DNA of 64,000 nt from Jaenimonas drosophilae (taxonomy: Eukaryota > Euglenozoa > Kinetoplastea > Trypanosomatida > Trypanosomatidae), in NCBI GenBank assembly GCA_030849065.1, contig JASAON010001585.1:1-64000 (forward strand), read 5' to 3'. The translations under genes and the position numbers were made by a program. Under the pieces are notes generated by a model, which searched no databases, had not been told where the DNA came from, and was given only the letters and a program-made list of their open reading frames with translations. This document shows, in pieces, positions 43,367 to 54,400 of this stretch (the first letter of the stretch is position 1; every line of letters starts with the position of its first letter).

Positions 43367-46300
43367 ATGCCGGTTCCACCGTTGCTTGGGGCCAAAACGG
43401 CATCCACGAGCAACAACAAAAACAGCAACGCATCAACTCCGGCACGCACCTTCTACGCACGACGGCCCACCTTAGAGGCATTTGCTCGCCATGGAGCAGT
43501 CTCATCCCTCAACGCGCGCAGCACCAAAACCACCACCTCCGCAACCAAGAGGCGCGTAGCCACGTCAGCGGCCCCAACCGCCTCCATCTCTTCCACCACT
43601 CCAGCCAGCACCACGCCGCGCATACGCAGACGAGGCTCCTTGCCAGCCTGCACCCCGCTAGTGAGCCGCACCGCCTCGGCGGCAGCAACAAAGCGCTCCA
43701 AAGCCGCCACAACCTCGACCGCCACCACAGCAGTGATGGAGGGCGAGCGATTCTGCCGCACACCGCCGTCCATCGCCACTCCCATGTTGGCCCCCAGCAG
43801 CTCTGCAAATGGCAGCACACTCATCGCGGTGGATTCACCTGCGGCTGAATCAGTGCGAGCGATTCCAATCCCCAACTTTGATCGCATCACGGAGCAACGC
43901 ACCGCTGTAGAGAGGAAGCCGACCACATCTGGAGGAGATGTAGCTGATGATGATGATGCCACACAACAACACAAATCACATCAACATGATGCAGCCAGCC
44001 CCACACGTGAGGGATCGCCCGAGGCTGAGATGCACTCCATCCGTGTCGTGAATCCCGTCCAGCCCTCCGCGACGAGCACAACAACGGCGGTGGAGGCGTT
44101 AATGAATACCCCCTCACGTGAGCGGGCTGCCTCATCAAGCCCGACGGTGATGCGGCGTGCGTGGGCCGTACCAAAATTTTCTGCCGACTCTCTGGGACTC
44201 ATGTTTGCCGCCATGGATATCAATGGAGATGGCCTCGTCTCAGCTGCCGATTTGATGGACTTCGTCAGCCTCCATCAACGGCACATCATGTGCGTGGAGG
44301 AGGCGGAGCTGCTCGCATTTCTATCCTACGTTGCCCCCGCAACCCCCAACAACGCATGGGCAGCTATGTGTAGTGCATCATCATCATCATCATCTCCAGT
44401 TGCTGAAGACAGCATCACCAACTTCGTCAATGCGATACTCCACGCCGCCGGATCGGTATCCAGTACGACCACCTTCATGACTGGTGTGAAGTACTTCGCT
44501 CGCACAGCAGCACCGCTTCATGCATCACAAGTACTGCCGCCCTCCACTCGGGCAAGTTCCATTGACTTCCACGTCGTGGCCTACATCCCCAACTTTCTCA
44601 CCGTTGCACGTTGGGTGCGCTTCGTGGACGGCTGGTCAGGTCTCGTTGCATCGGCGGAGATGATTGCCGAGAACCCCAGCCCCAACCTTCCAGCCGACGC
44701 GCGCATTCATCAACGAGCACTCTACACACTACGTGTGCTGCGCCTCATCTCCTTTGCTCATGCGTTGGTCGTGGCGCTCGCACAGCTCGCAGCAAAGCCG
44801 CCGCTGCTGCATCGAAGCCCGCGCGCTGGCGGCCTCTCACCGCGTTTAGCTTGTCTCACGCCTCGCATACGTACCCCGCGAGGCCTACGCCGCCACGCAC
44901 GGTCCGCCCTGACAACACCACGACGCACCCTTCCCTCCTCACAGGCATTGATGCCCACCACAGCTGCGTCTATGGGCGACCTCAGCCTCACACTCGCCAA
45001 CGCAGAAGCTTCTGCTGCTGCTGCTGCCACCTCCACCACGTTGAAGGGCTCCTCCATGTCGGCGACGGAGTTGCTGGCGGCGGTGTTGCCCGAATTCGCG
45101 CTGCGCATGCGGCTGAAGGTGGCTTCCGTGCGCGACCTCTCGGCAGAAGATGAGGTGAAGGGTGTAGAGATGATGTTGGGGAGTTGTGGGCTTCGATGGT
45201 GGCTGCGGCATCTTGCCGGGGCGCTACGCCATCTCATGGCGGAGGAGAGAGCTGGAGAAGATGGTGCTGGTGCAAGGCTGGCTTCCATTCTTTGTCTTGT
45301 GTTTCACCGACGCAGTGAGCGGCCTCTCATGGAGTGCCAGGCGCACTGCCTCCAGCGGCTGCAGAGGCTTCTTCGGCCCGCCTCCGGCCACGACGCGGCC
45401 TGGGCGGAGCGGCTGCTCTATCAGCTGCCGTACCCAACCCTTCTCACCGCAGCACACAACAGTAAGACTGAGTGCAGCACATCCATCTCCTCACTCGCGC
45501 TGTGGATGATTGCCCTTCGCGTGTTGGTGCTCGTGACGGTGTGCGTGAGCGTGTGGGGCGGAGCTGCGCTGTGCGGTGTCTGCGCGTGGCTGTGGGATGG
45601 GATCTCCACGCCATCTCGCGTCGATCGAGCCATGGGAGCACTGATGCATCTCATCCTCTCCGCCATGATTCCATCTCTGACAATCGTTGGCGGGGCCATC
45701 ATGATGGAGGTTGGCCTGCGCAGTCTTGTGGCTGTTGCGGTGGCCGCGCAGCTGCCACCCGTGGAGCGTAGCACGACTGCCACAGCGGGAGAGGCCTTTG
45801 AGCAGTACATGAGCTCTGGATTGGATAAGATCAATGGGCTGCCCACCTCCGCGAGGAGTTGTGTGGTGCGGTGGTCGCGCGCGGTGTTGTGGGTGGCCTT
45901 CGCTGAAGATATCCCACGACCGCTGCAAGCGGCATCTTCATCACATGGAATGCGTCTCGCCTGGCGAAGCATTGTGCAGCACCTCACCCCAGCAAGGAGG
46001 CAAGATGGAGCGCTCTTAGCCGTCCAAGTGGCCGCTGTATCTTGCACGTGGCCTGTGTGGTGGTGGAGATGGATCGTGGTGGTGCTTCTCTCCATCATTC
46101 ACACACATCAATGCCTACCTAACCTCATCACAGCAACGCAGTGGAGGCTACGTCAGCTGCAGCAGGCGGAGCATCTTGCCTCCGCATTATTGCGTGTATG
46201 TGGTGGGCCAGTCCTCAGCACCACTCCTCCACCCGATGCCGGAGGTGATGAGGAGAGGCTCTACGCCCTACCGATGCGAGTCGTGTTGGAGCTCACCAAG

Positions 46301-47092
46301 TTGCGAGCGGTGCTTGAGCTACTAGCTCCCGCTGCCACATCCAGTAGATCAAGAGATGTGCTGAGCCCTGGTGAGGTGCTGTGGGAGGCAGTACTCTGCC
46401 GCTGCTGTCTGCCGTCGCTCACGCTTTCATCGGAGGAGGCAGGCGATGCCACCAACAACGGTGGGCGAAGTCGTGCAGCGGTGGAGGCCCTCCTCGGAAC
46501 CGCCACAGCCCTGCTTCCAAAGACAGAGGCCAGCGTCCGTGCGTTGTGGGCGCAGCGACGTACACGCACCAAGACAGATCTTTGTGGTGCCAGCACCCAC
46601 ACAGCAAGTGATGCCACCATGGCAATGCAGCAGTCAGTGTGGCTCATGGAAACCTCCTTTCCGTGGCTGCGGTGCAACGAGGAGGGCTACGTACACCCAA
46701 CATGCGATGCTCACGTGCCATGGACTGACCTCTCGCCGTTCCAGTGTGAAGGACCACCAACAGCGGAGGAAGTGAGTTTCGCACCCTGCCCATTCCTCAC
46801 CCTGAAGGATAGGCGCTTGTTGGCGGTGTGGGGTATTCTGTTCGCGGCGTTGCTCCTTCCGCCGCCACCTCCATCAAGGGGATCCGATGATGCCCTGCCC
46901 CTGATGATGCCCCTTGTGGTGGCCTGCGCTCACCTCTATGCTGGCGCAATCTCCTACCCACTTCGTCTGGAGCGTTGCGTTGAGCGTGTGGAGGGTCATC
47001 TTCGGCGGTACCGAGCGCGTCTCTCTGCCGAGCACAGTTGCGGTGTTGGCCCCGCCTTATCCGTGGTTCATCTACTGCAGGACTTGCAGTAG
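43367..47092 (+). CDS. EF-hand, polytopic membrane protein; possible PEX11-like
   Basis: A 1241-residue protein. Residues 1-270 are Ser/Thr/Ala-rich. One good EF-hand loop, DINGDGLVSAAD, is at 284-295. Beyond it, TNFVNAILHAAGSVSSTTTF then FLTVARWVRFVDGWSGLVAS and ALYTLRVLRLISFAHALVVA resemble the order of PEX11 helices (GrDK-like helix, 'RK.lRl' helix, then a long hydrophobic helix). Later hydrophobic stretches lie near residues 705-735, 755-795, 885-915 and 1150-1170. PEX11 proteins shape peroxisomes, and kinetoplastid glycosomes have several relatives. The match is only a pattern by eye; a calcium-regulated organelle membrane protein is the safer statement. Confidence 0.45.
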   Translation: MPVPPLLGAKTASTSNNKNSNASTPARTFYARRPTLEAFARHGAVSSLNARSTKTTTSATKRRVATSAAPTASISSTTPASTTPRIRRRGSLPACTPLVSRTASAAATKRSKAATTSTATTAVMEGERFCRTPPSIATPMLAPSSSANGSTLIAVDSPAAESVRAIPIPNFDRITEQRTAVERKPTTSGGDVADDDDATQQHKSHQHDAASPTREGSPEAEMHSIRVVNPVQPSATSTTTAVEALMNTPSRERAASSSPTVMRRAWAVPKFSADSLGLMFAAMDINGDGLVSAADLMDFVSLHQRHIMCVEEAELLAFLSYVAPATPNNAWAAMCSASSSSSSPVAEDSITNFVNAILHAAGSVSSTTTFMTGVKYFARTAAPLHASQVLPPSTRASSIDFHVVAYIPNFLTVARWVRFVDGWSGLVASAEMIAENPSPNLPADARIHQRALYTLRVLRLISFAHALVVALAQLAAKPPLLHRSPRAGGLSPRLACLTPRIRTPRGLRRHARSALTTPRRTLPSSQALMPTTAASMGDLSLTLANAEASAAAAATSTTLKGSSMSATELLAAVLPEFALRMRLKVASVRDLSAEDEVKGVEMMLGSCGLRWWLRHLAGALRHLMAEERAGEDGAGARLASILCLVFHRRSERPLMECQAHCLQRLQRLLRPASGHDAAWAERLLYQLPYPTLLTAAHNSKTECSTSISSLALWMIALRVLVLVTVCVSVWGGAALCGVCAWLWDGISTPSRVDRAMGALMHLILSAMIPSLTIVGGAIMMEVGLRSLVAVAVAAQLPPVERSTTATAGEAFEQYMSSGLDKINGLPTSARSCVVRWSRAVLWVAFAEDIPRPLQAASSSHGMRLAWRSIVQHLTPARRQDGALLAVQVAAVSCTWPVWWWRWIVVVLLSIIHTHQCLPNLITATQWRLRQLQQAEHLASALLRVCGGPVLSTTPPPDAGGDEERLYALPMRVVLELTKLRAVLELLAPAATSSRSRDVLSPGEVLWEAVLCRCCLPSLTLSSEEAGDATNNGGRSRAAVEALLGTATALLPKTEASVRALWAQRRTRTKTDLCGASTHTASDATMAMQQSVWLMETSFPWLRCNEEGYVHPTCDAHVPWTDLSPFQCEGPPTAEEVSFAPCPFLTLKDRRLLAVWGILFAALLLPPPPPSRGSDDALPLMMPLVVACAHLYAGAISYPLRLERCVERVEGHLRRYRARLSAEHSCGVGPALSVVHLLQDLQ

Positions 47093-47340
47093 ATCGTATT
47101 GAGCCTTGTTGTTGTTGTTTTTTTCGCTCTCTCACACAATTCAACTCATACATCCTCTGCCTACACGACATACTCCCTTCTTACCGCAAAAACAAAAAAA
47201 GAATCATTGACCTCCGAACTCACGCCTGATGCTGGAAAAGCACCCACCAACCTCGTGTGTGGCCTTCAACCTTGCCTATCCTCTTCATTCTCCTACGCCT
47301 TCTCTGTGGTGCTAGACGTGGAGGCTGCACACAGGTTTCC

Positions 47341-47610
47341 ATGATGAGCGCATCGATACCACACTCGAGCCACGGTGTTTCTCACGAAGAAGACCTTCTT
47401 TCTCATCTTCACGCGTGGCAGTATCTTCACAACTCACGCATGGATGGGCTACAGCGTCTAGACACCTTCCTGCAATCCGGCGTCCATGTAGCGGAGCATA
47501 ATCTCTACCGATTGCACCACCGCCTCGAAACCACGTCACGAGAGCTTCGCACACTGACCGCCTCTCTCTCCCATCTTAGTGATGATGTGGCACCTCGCCC
47601 TCTGGTGTAG
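47341..47610 (+). CDS. BRK1/CCDC53-like small coiled-coil protein
   Basis: An 89-residue protein from ATG 47341 (the frame opens at 47257, but that part is hydrophobic and belongs to the 5' UTR). The core, AWQYLHNSRMDGLQRLDTFL then VAEHNLYRLHHRLETTSREL, lines up without gaps with BRK1/HSPC300 ('W...YI....' , 'I.dFL.sF', 'L..Ln.kL..LErri.yiE') and about as well with CCDC53/WASHC3. Both families are short single-helix subunits of Arp2/3 activators (WAVE and WASH). Other tiny coiled-coil families (BLOC-1/KXD1) cannot be excluded. The size agrees with BRK1 (about 75). Confidence 0.4.
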   Translation: MMSASIPHSSHGVSHEEDLLSHLHAWQYLHNSRMDGLQRLDTFLQSGVHVAEHNLYRLHHRLETTSRELRTLTASLSHLSDDVAPRPLV

Positions 47611-48039
47611 GTGAAGACAGACACAGTCACTGACGCACGCTTCTGCCGGGAATTCTCTGCTTCTATCTCTGCTATCAACCACCAATCTGAGTGTGCCAAC
47701 TCTCCTCCTCAAGTCTGCACATCATGTACCATGTTCCACGATGGATGCCACTCACTTTCTTCTTCCTCAGCTTCTTTTGTTGGTAGCAACTGCCTTCCTG
47801 ACGTTGTCTGTGCCTGCGCAATCATACCTCAACGTTAGCGCTCACAACTTGAAAGATAAAGCACGTAGCACACTGAATATCATTATCGAATCATTTAGCC
47901 AACCGCACTTATTAGTGAATTCTCGTTAGTTCCTCCAACCGCATACCCACCCCCACTCTTCTCTACCCAACAAACACAACGCAACACACGTGACGAGCGA
48001 CGATACCACCTACTCATCACTAATATCTTTGCCTTCCAC
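47611..48039 (+). other. Intergenic region
   Basis: A 429-base gap. A pyrimidine-rich stretch with AG (TTCTTCCTCAG at 47759-47769) and an A/C-rich leader precede ATG 48040. No gene or RNA is recognised. Confidence 0.45.
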
Positions 48040-49233
48040 ATGAGCTCTCCCGTTGTTGCTGAGGCAGTCGGCACACCGCACCCGCAGTTCTGCGCCAAGT
48101 CTGTTCCGTTTGGCCAGGGAAGCCAGGTCATCCTCGTCTCGCCCAACCTCCGCGTGGAGCTTCTCACCCAAGGTGCTGCCGTGAACTCAGTGAGGGTTCG
48201 AAAAACCGCCACGTGGGACGCACCGTCATGTGATACGGACGAGTGGATTGAGGTCTGTCTTGGCTACACCGATGCCAGTGAGTGTGAAGAGCCAGACAAC
48301 CTCACGGGTGTTGTGTGCGGCCGCTTCGCCGGCCGCATCGGCGATGGCCGCTTCTCGCTGAACGGCTCCGAGTACTCCACGTTGCAGAACTGTGGCAAGC
48401 ACACACTCCACGGTGGGCCGATGGGCTTCAGCCGTCTACCATGGCGGTTCCTCATCACTGAAGGTGAGGAAGAGATTGGGGTGGCTTTTCACCTCACCTC
48501 AACGCACCTCGATCAGGGATTTCCCGGTGAGCTGCACGTCACTGCCACCTACGCCATCCCCAAGACAACACAACGTGCCCCGCAGCTCAGGCTCAACCTG
48601 CAGGCCCACCTCTCTGACTCCACCCCGGTGAACGCCACGGTAGTGAATCTTGCCAACCACACCTACTGGAATCTCAACGGCGTACCTCGGGCAGCACGTG
48701 TGACCGATGTCTGCCCTCTGCCCGCACCCATCACCAACCACTGTCTGAAGCTGCAATCCATCTACACCCTGGAGTTGGATGCAGACCTCATCCCAACCGG
48801 AGGCATGGTACCAACGGAGGGCACCTACCACGACTACCAGCGCATGCGATGCTTAGAGGCGGGCATGATGGATGGGGCGGAAGATGGCCGCGGGGAGGGC
48901 TACGACAACCCCATGGCCCTCGAGACGTGGGACCACACCTTGCGAGAGGCATTGGTGCTGTACAGCCCACAAACAAAGCTGCAAATGAGCATCCAGACCA
49001 CCAACCCTGCAGTAGTCGTCTATACAGCAAACGGCCTCCCCGCCACCGCCAATGGTGCCCGCGGGCAGCGCTTCCAGAAATTTGGTGCTGTCTGCATGGA
49101 GTGCCAGTACTTCCCCAACAGCCCCAACGTGGAGGCCTTCCCGTCCACCACCCTCAGCAAGGGTGAGACCTACTCGGAGATCACCGTGCATGAGTTCAAG
49201 TTTTCAGCCTCTCTTCCTCACGACGTGGAGTGA
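48040..49233 (+). CDS. GALM: Aldose 1-epimerase (galactose mutarotase)
   Basis: A 397-residue protein of the galactose mutarotase family, which interconverts alpha and beta anomers of hexoses. Key motifs: GRFAGRIGDGRFSLNGSEY, KHTLHGG with substrate-binding His124, NLANHTYWNLNG with the catalytic His, and the late GAVCMECQYFPNSPN with the catalytic Glu. These occur in the family order. It is slightly longer than human GALM (342) because of an N-terminal extension of about 20 residues and a loop at residues 54-70 (TATWDAPSCDTDEW). No C-terminal SKL-type glycosomal signal is present; a cytosolic location is likely unless the N-terminus targets it. Confidence 0.87.
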   Translation: MSSPVVAEAVGTPHPQFCAKSVPFGQGSQVILVSPNLRVELLTQGAAVNSVRVRKTATWDAPSCDTDEWIEVCLGYTDASECEEPDNLTGVVCGRFAGRIGDGRFSLNGSEYSTLQNCGKHTLHGGPMGFSRLPWRFLITEGEEEIGVAFHLTSTHLDQGFPGELHVTATYAIPKTTQRAPQLRLNLQAHLSDSTPVNATVVNLANHTYWNLNGVPRAARVTDVCPLPAPITNHCLKLQSIYTLELDADLIPTGGMVPTEGTYHDYQRMRCLEAGMMDGAEDGRGEGYDNPMALETWDHTLREALVLYSPQTKLQMSIQTTNPAVVVYTANGLPATANGARGQRFQKFGAVCMECQYFPNSPNVEAFPSTTLSKGETYSEITVHEFKFSASLPHDVE

Positions 49234-49990
49234 TGAGGGCGTTGGCTGCCTCTCTTTCTGTGCTCTCTGGTTGGTCTGTTGTTGTCATCTTCTTTCTTTT
49301 TGGCAAGGGGGCTGTTCAAGGGTTGCTGTACTCCAGACAGGGTGAGTGATGGGCTAACCTACCTTCATGTTCTGCTCGATACTTGATGTATCGTTGAGCT
49401 AGCCTAATGTAACCGCATTTGTGCGGATGGTTGTGCTCTAGTGAACCCACCATGGAGGCTGCCACGGAGCACCTCACCCACTTCGATGATAAAGAAGAAG
49501 TTTTGGATTCCGCAACTTATTCCCTCATACCAACAACAACAACAACAAGCAGAGGTTGGGTGGTGGCATGAATGGCACTGCACTCTCCTCACCCCATCCT
49601 ACCATCTCTCCCCTCCTCCTGCGTTTGTTTGGCCCCCATGAACCCTCGGTTGCTGTTTTGCCTTATTGGATAAGATCCAACCCCACAACAGCCAACCGCA
49701 TCTGCCCAGTGGCACACATACACACGAGCTCTGCATTCAGTGTCGTTGTGTGTACCTCATCAACAGAATACTTTCATGCCCTTCCCCTTCCCTCTCTCTC
49801 TCTCTCGTTCTGTTGGTATGGTTTTTCGTCCGTAGCGTAGACGTGGTGTGGCAGCTTCTGCGGCACAAGAATCCCCTTCTCTCGTTGTGCTTTATTTGCT
49901 TGTTGCATCGTGGGGCGGTGGTGAGTGTCTGTGGAGCATCACGCCAATCTTATTCACAGAAAAACGGTGTAGGTCGGACCTTCCCTACGC
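49234..49990 (+). other. Intergenic region with CT-rich acceptor tract
   Basis: A 757-base gap. A (CT)n tract at 49783-49806 followed by T-rich sequence ends CCGTAG, with AG at 49834-49835, a likely trans-splice acceptor. A further GTGTAG lies at 49966-49971, close to ATG 49991. An (AAC)n run is at 49530-49547. Confidence 0.5.
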
Positions 49991-50869
49991 ATGCACATCA
50001 TCACGACCTATTTCAAGGTGAAGAACATTCCAGGAACCATCAATCTGGGCAAGAGTGGGGTGAGTAGCTCAGCACTGCACCTGCAACGTCAAGATGAGTA
50101 CCTTTACTGCTTATCAAAGATGACGCAGCATCGTGGAGTGAAGAAGGTTCATCTGCTGGTAGAGGGGCAGAGCTCTCTAGATCACTTTCACAGCCACGTG
50201 CGTGAGCCAAGCGGGGCAGCGCCAAGCACCACCACCTCAACATCCTTTGTGCGCCACAAGCTCATCCCACTACTTCGGACATCCGCAATGATGCCCGTCT
50301 ACGGTGATTTTTTCCAATACGCCAACCAAATGCTGCAGAATCAGCTCGTCATGGTGTGCAACGCCGACGTGTATCCATCGCTGACCAAGTTTGATGTGCA
50401 GCACGTGGCGGATCTTTTTCAGCTCTGCGAGCAACGTGTGACGGCGCTGCGCGAGATGACCCCGAAGGGGGATGAAGATGCAAGGCCTACATGGCCACTT
50501 GCCCTTGCACTCACAAGACATGAAAGTGAGCAGCGTATGGATGCACCTTTTATTGAACGCTATCGTGGATCGCATGATGCCTTCATTGTGCGCCCCCCTC
50601 TCCCCCTTTCCTTAATTCAGCGGCTTGGCCACCCACAAAACTGCTATCAGGCAGAGAACATCGTCATTCACGAGCTGAAGCAGCACGGCTTTCTTGTCCT
50701 GAATCCATGCCTTGACCTTCACCTCACCCACGTTCATGCGGCAGATGTGCGGCAGTGGTTCCCGTCAGTGGACCCAAAGCGGTACGGTCTGGCACCACCA
50801 TGCACAATGAAGGAATGCAGGCACATTACCAGCCTCTCCCTCTATCCAAGCGGATCAACCGAGTTGTGA
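49991..50869 (+). CDS. Glycosyltransferase-like protein
   Basis: A 292-residue protein. The segment YGDFFQYANQMLQNQLVMVC then NADVYPS resembles the 'yk.lf.yaN......i..iaNaDI.f' region of a family of uncharacterised glycosyltransferase-like proteins. Later features fit too: LALALTRHE, DAFIVRPP, LGHPQNCYQAENIVIHELKQ (family 'LG.pGCDNr...eL') and GFLVLNPCLDLHLTHVHAAD (family 'NPs..ikt.HlH.s'). The usual CDN triplet reads CYQAEN here, so key residues may have changed. No signal peptide or membrane helix is visible; it may act in the cytosol. Confidence 0.42.
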   Translation: MHIITTYFKVKNIPGTINLGKSGVSSSALHLQRQDEYLYCLSKMTQHRGVKKVHLLVEGQSSLDHFHSHVREPSGAAPSTTTSTSFVRHKLIPLLRTSAMMPVYGDFFQYANQMLQNQLVMVCNADVYPSLTKFDVQHVADLFQLCEQRVTALREMTPKGDEDARPTWPLALALTRHESEQRMDAPFIERYRGSHDAFIVRPPLPLSLIQRLGHPQNCYQAENIVIHELKQHGFLVLNPCLDLHLTHVHAADVRQWFPSVDPKRYGLAPPCTMKECRHITSLSLYPSGSTEL

Positions 50870-51407
50870 AGAACGTTTGGCGATGCGCGCGCCGCGCAAT
50901 CATCAACCTTCCTGTCTTTGCTCTCCCTCCCTACGTTGGTGTTTTGGATGGTACAACCCTCCAAGCACCCTCATCATCACCCTCTTAACGTACCTGTTTG
51001 TTGGGCTCTCTTGCGCAATAAAGCACTTTCTCCGCCATGTGGCAGTAGTGCATCCTGATCCTTTCTTCATTCATTCTCCTCTACGCCGAAGTAGCTTGTA
51101 GGAAAGGTTGCTCCCCCCAAGACACACCACACGCCGCTGTTGTTTTGGCTGTAAGTTCTTACGCGCCACTTAACACAACAGTAGGTGTGGTGTGCTACAT
51201 CATCAGATATTATTTTTCTGTTCTATCTTGTGCTTTAGTGGTTTGTGTTTGTGTTCTGCTTTATTTCTATTTTGGTTGAGTTCCCACGTTATTGGTGCAA
51301 GTGTAACTTTGTGTATCCTCCAGCCAAAAACTGAAAGACACCGTGAGAGAGTTGCTACGAGGGGTACCATCATCGTCCAACGTCGTACCCGTGCGTGCCC
51401 AATCAGC
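50870..51407 (+). other. Intergenic region before FtsX-like gene
   Basis: A 538-base gap. The T-rich stretch 51208-51236 ends GCTTTAG with AG at 51237-51238, a good acceptor candidate. The downstream frame is open from 51192 but only from a GTG, and the added residues are hydrophobic translation of the T-rich tract. Confidence 0.5.
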
Positions 51408-54400
51408 ATGGACTCTCCCACCTTCACGGGGAAGCGAATCGTCCTACGTCCCAATGCAGATGAAATCACCCGGCTAAGCGAGGGAAGCATTTCCATCAAC
51501 AACACCAGCGGTGAATGGCTTCTACAGCGTCAATCCTCTCCGCGCGAACGAAGGAGCACTCCAGTCATCCGAGTGCCCTCCACCCCCAAGAATGTGCAAG
51601 CGCCAACCTACCATTGCGATCCAGACGCCGGGAACCACATGGCTTACCACACACCTCTCGCACGACCTCCTGCACATCGGTACAAGGATCAGAACTCACC
51701 CGATCGCACCCCAAATGGAGCCGAGCGCCGCCTGCTCTCCTCCATGCCAGATGACGATAGCACACCGCCCTTCATGACGGCCTCTATCACCTCCCACCAT
51801 CCAGAGATGGACTTTCACCGACCAGCCTCCATCGTCATAACCCCTGACGAGGGCTCCACCAACAACAAACCACGTGTATCTTTAGGTGAGGTGACCACCA
51901 TGGACACGAGCAGTGATGGTGATGCACATGCCGCAGGATGCTGTTGTTGCTGCGGTGGGGCCATCTCACGCATGTGGGATACCTTCAAGGTTAGCGCCAA
52001 ATACGTCACCGCTGACGTGTATCGACGTCCGAGGAACACCATCATCGGCTTCATCGCAGTCCTCCTCCTCGTCTTCTTCTCTGGTGTGGTGATGCTGGCC
52101 ATTTCCAAGGCCCCGTGCATCCTGCTGAGGCTGGCAGAGCTCACCGTGGGCGAGATGGATGTGGTTTTCTACAGCGGAGGAAGTAGCAACCCGCTGCTTA
52201 ACTTTACGGCCCTGCTCCCGGATATCATGGGGGGCAATGAAGTGCATGGCACATCCCCACGCTGGATCGTGAAGGCTGGCATCAGCAACTCCAACCAATC
52301 ACTCTCCACGGTGGCCAACCTCATTGTGGCGGACACCAAACGGGAGATTCAGTCAGGTATCGGCAGAGGATGGCCCTACCGGGCAATTGGTTTCGGTGAA
52401 GCCCAGGTGTTTTACTCCGCCGCGGAATACGTTGATACTTCCCCGGAGGCGGGCGAGCGGGTATTCCTGACTGTGGATCCCAGCAACCTCGCCGAGAATG
52501 TGTCCTTGCCGGAGATCACGGTGAATCGGCCCACCACAGTTACGAGCTACCCCGACTTGTTGCTGCAAGCCTTTTTCCAAATGAATAATATTCAGGGAGA
52601 CTCCTTCAACGCCATGGATGCCATCACGCCCTCCGTCTATGCCACCATGGAGAGCGCTATTCAGAGCTCCTACGGGAAGTACCCCTCCTCCTTGGGCAAC
52701 GTCGTTATGCTGGACTCTACAGCCCTCCCGAGTATGGTGGTGAGTGAGAGCTGCTTGCTCGGTGCACCAAGCATTAACACCAACCCAGAGAATGGCTACT
52801 ACTTTCCGACACCGGCATCCCTTCTTGGCCTTCCCACCGAGAAGCTGGAGGACTTCCGCTTGGCGGACTACGCCATGATGATCATTGCCATCTTCAAGGG
52901 ACGCTACTCCATGTACTACAGCTCCTCCAACAAAATGCAACGGCTCATGGTGCTCAAGAGCAACTCCATGATGTTCGCCATGGGTATTGATAGCTTCAAC
53001 GGCACAGTTCAGTATCCGCTCGTGACGGCGCTGGAAGCCTACGACACCTTCAAGGTGCTCCTCATCTCCACGGTGGTGGTGGTGGTGGTCTGCCTCGTCT
53101 TCCTTGGCTCTATCCTGATGTTTGCCCTTCTCCGCATTAACGCAGAGGAGCGCCAATTCGAGCTTGCCATGCTCCGTGCCACAGGTGCCCCGGCCTTTTA
53201 TCTCGTGGTGGCCTTCGTGCTTCAGACCCTCATGTTCGCCGTACCCGCCACCTTCTTTGGAATTGGGCTAATGTGGATCGCCAACGTGATTATTGAGAGC
53301 ATTCTCACCAACTTCACCTATGCCCCCACACGAGCAGCAGACATTCCCGTCTATGCAGGACTCCTCTGCACCTTCCTTGGCTTGGTGCTGCCGCTGGTGG
53401 CGGTGTGGGGGCCCATTGCCAACGCACTGGGAACGAGCCTGCGGAACGCCCTCGACATTTACCGCCAGGCGCAGAATGAATCCACGGTGGTGATGCAGAG
53501 GTTGGAGGAGATGGGTCTGGCTGGGTGGCAAGTTGCCCTCGGCGTCTTCCTCACCGTGGCGGGCTTCATGATCTACTACATGGTTCCCCTTGCCTTCATC
53601 TTTCAGAACATCCTCCTCTTCTTCCTCATGATGGAGTTGGTGCTGCTCTGCATGATTGTTGGGCTCTGCATGATGACCTATGTACTTCAGCCCCTCTCGG
53701 AGAAGGTGGTCCTGAAGGCTCTGTTGTGGGGAGGAGAGCGTCGTCTGGAGGATCTCATTCTCAAGAACCTTCGCAGCCATCGTGAACGCAATTCGAAGGC
53801 CTATATGATGTTTTTGCTGAGCGTGGCGTGCCTCATGGCGGCTGGCGTCATGTTTGCGGAGCTATCCCAGGTGTCTGCAGACATGGCGGAGCTGGCCAAC
53901 GGTGCGCAAATCACTCTCACCTCCTCTTCCTTCGCCAGCCCCATTAACGAAACCGTCATGGATGCGTTCCTCTCCACCCAGAGCAAGTACGTTGCTGCAT
54001 GGGCGTACAGCTCCTTCGAGCTAACCTCCTACCCACAAATGGGAACCAACACCTACATATCAAGCCTCATTGGCAAATCTCGCAGCGTAAACACAATCTC
54101 CGTTTCGAAAAACTTCATGAACGCCGTCTACCCAAAATTCAATATGGTGCAGAGCTACGCCAAGGGCTACAAGTACCCGAAGACCAGTGAAGGCAAGATG
54201 GATGTGGTGAAGAGCATGTACGACGAAGCCCCACATGCACCATCTGTCACCAACGTCATTCCCATTGGCACCGGCTTTGACAGTGGCATCCCAATCCCTG
54301 ACGTATCGCGCAAGCTCACCTTCCGGGTTCCCATCATGATCGCAGCCGCCGCCAAGGACTTGTTAGGCATCACAACCACCAGCGGGTCACTGATCAGCTT

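Noticed and set aside
47257..47340. 28-codon N-terminal extension of the BRK1-like gene as a signal peptide
   Set aside because: It starts at a non-ATG codon and lies in pyrimidine-rich leader sequence; the ATG pair at 47341 fits the family length.
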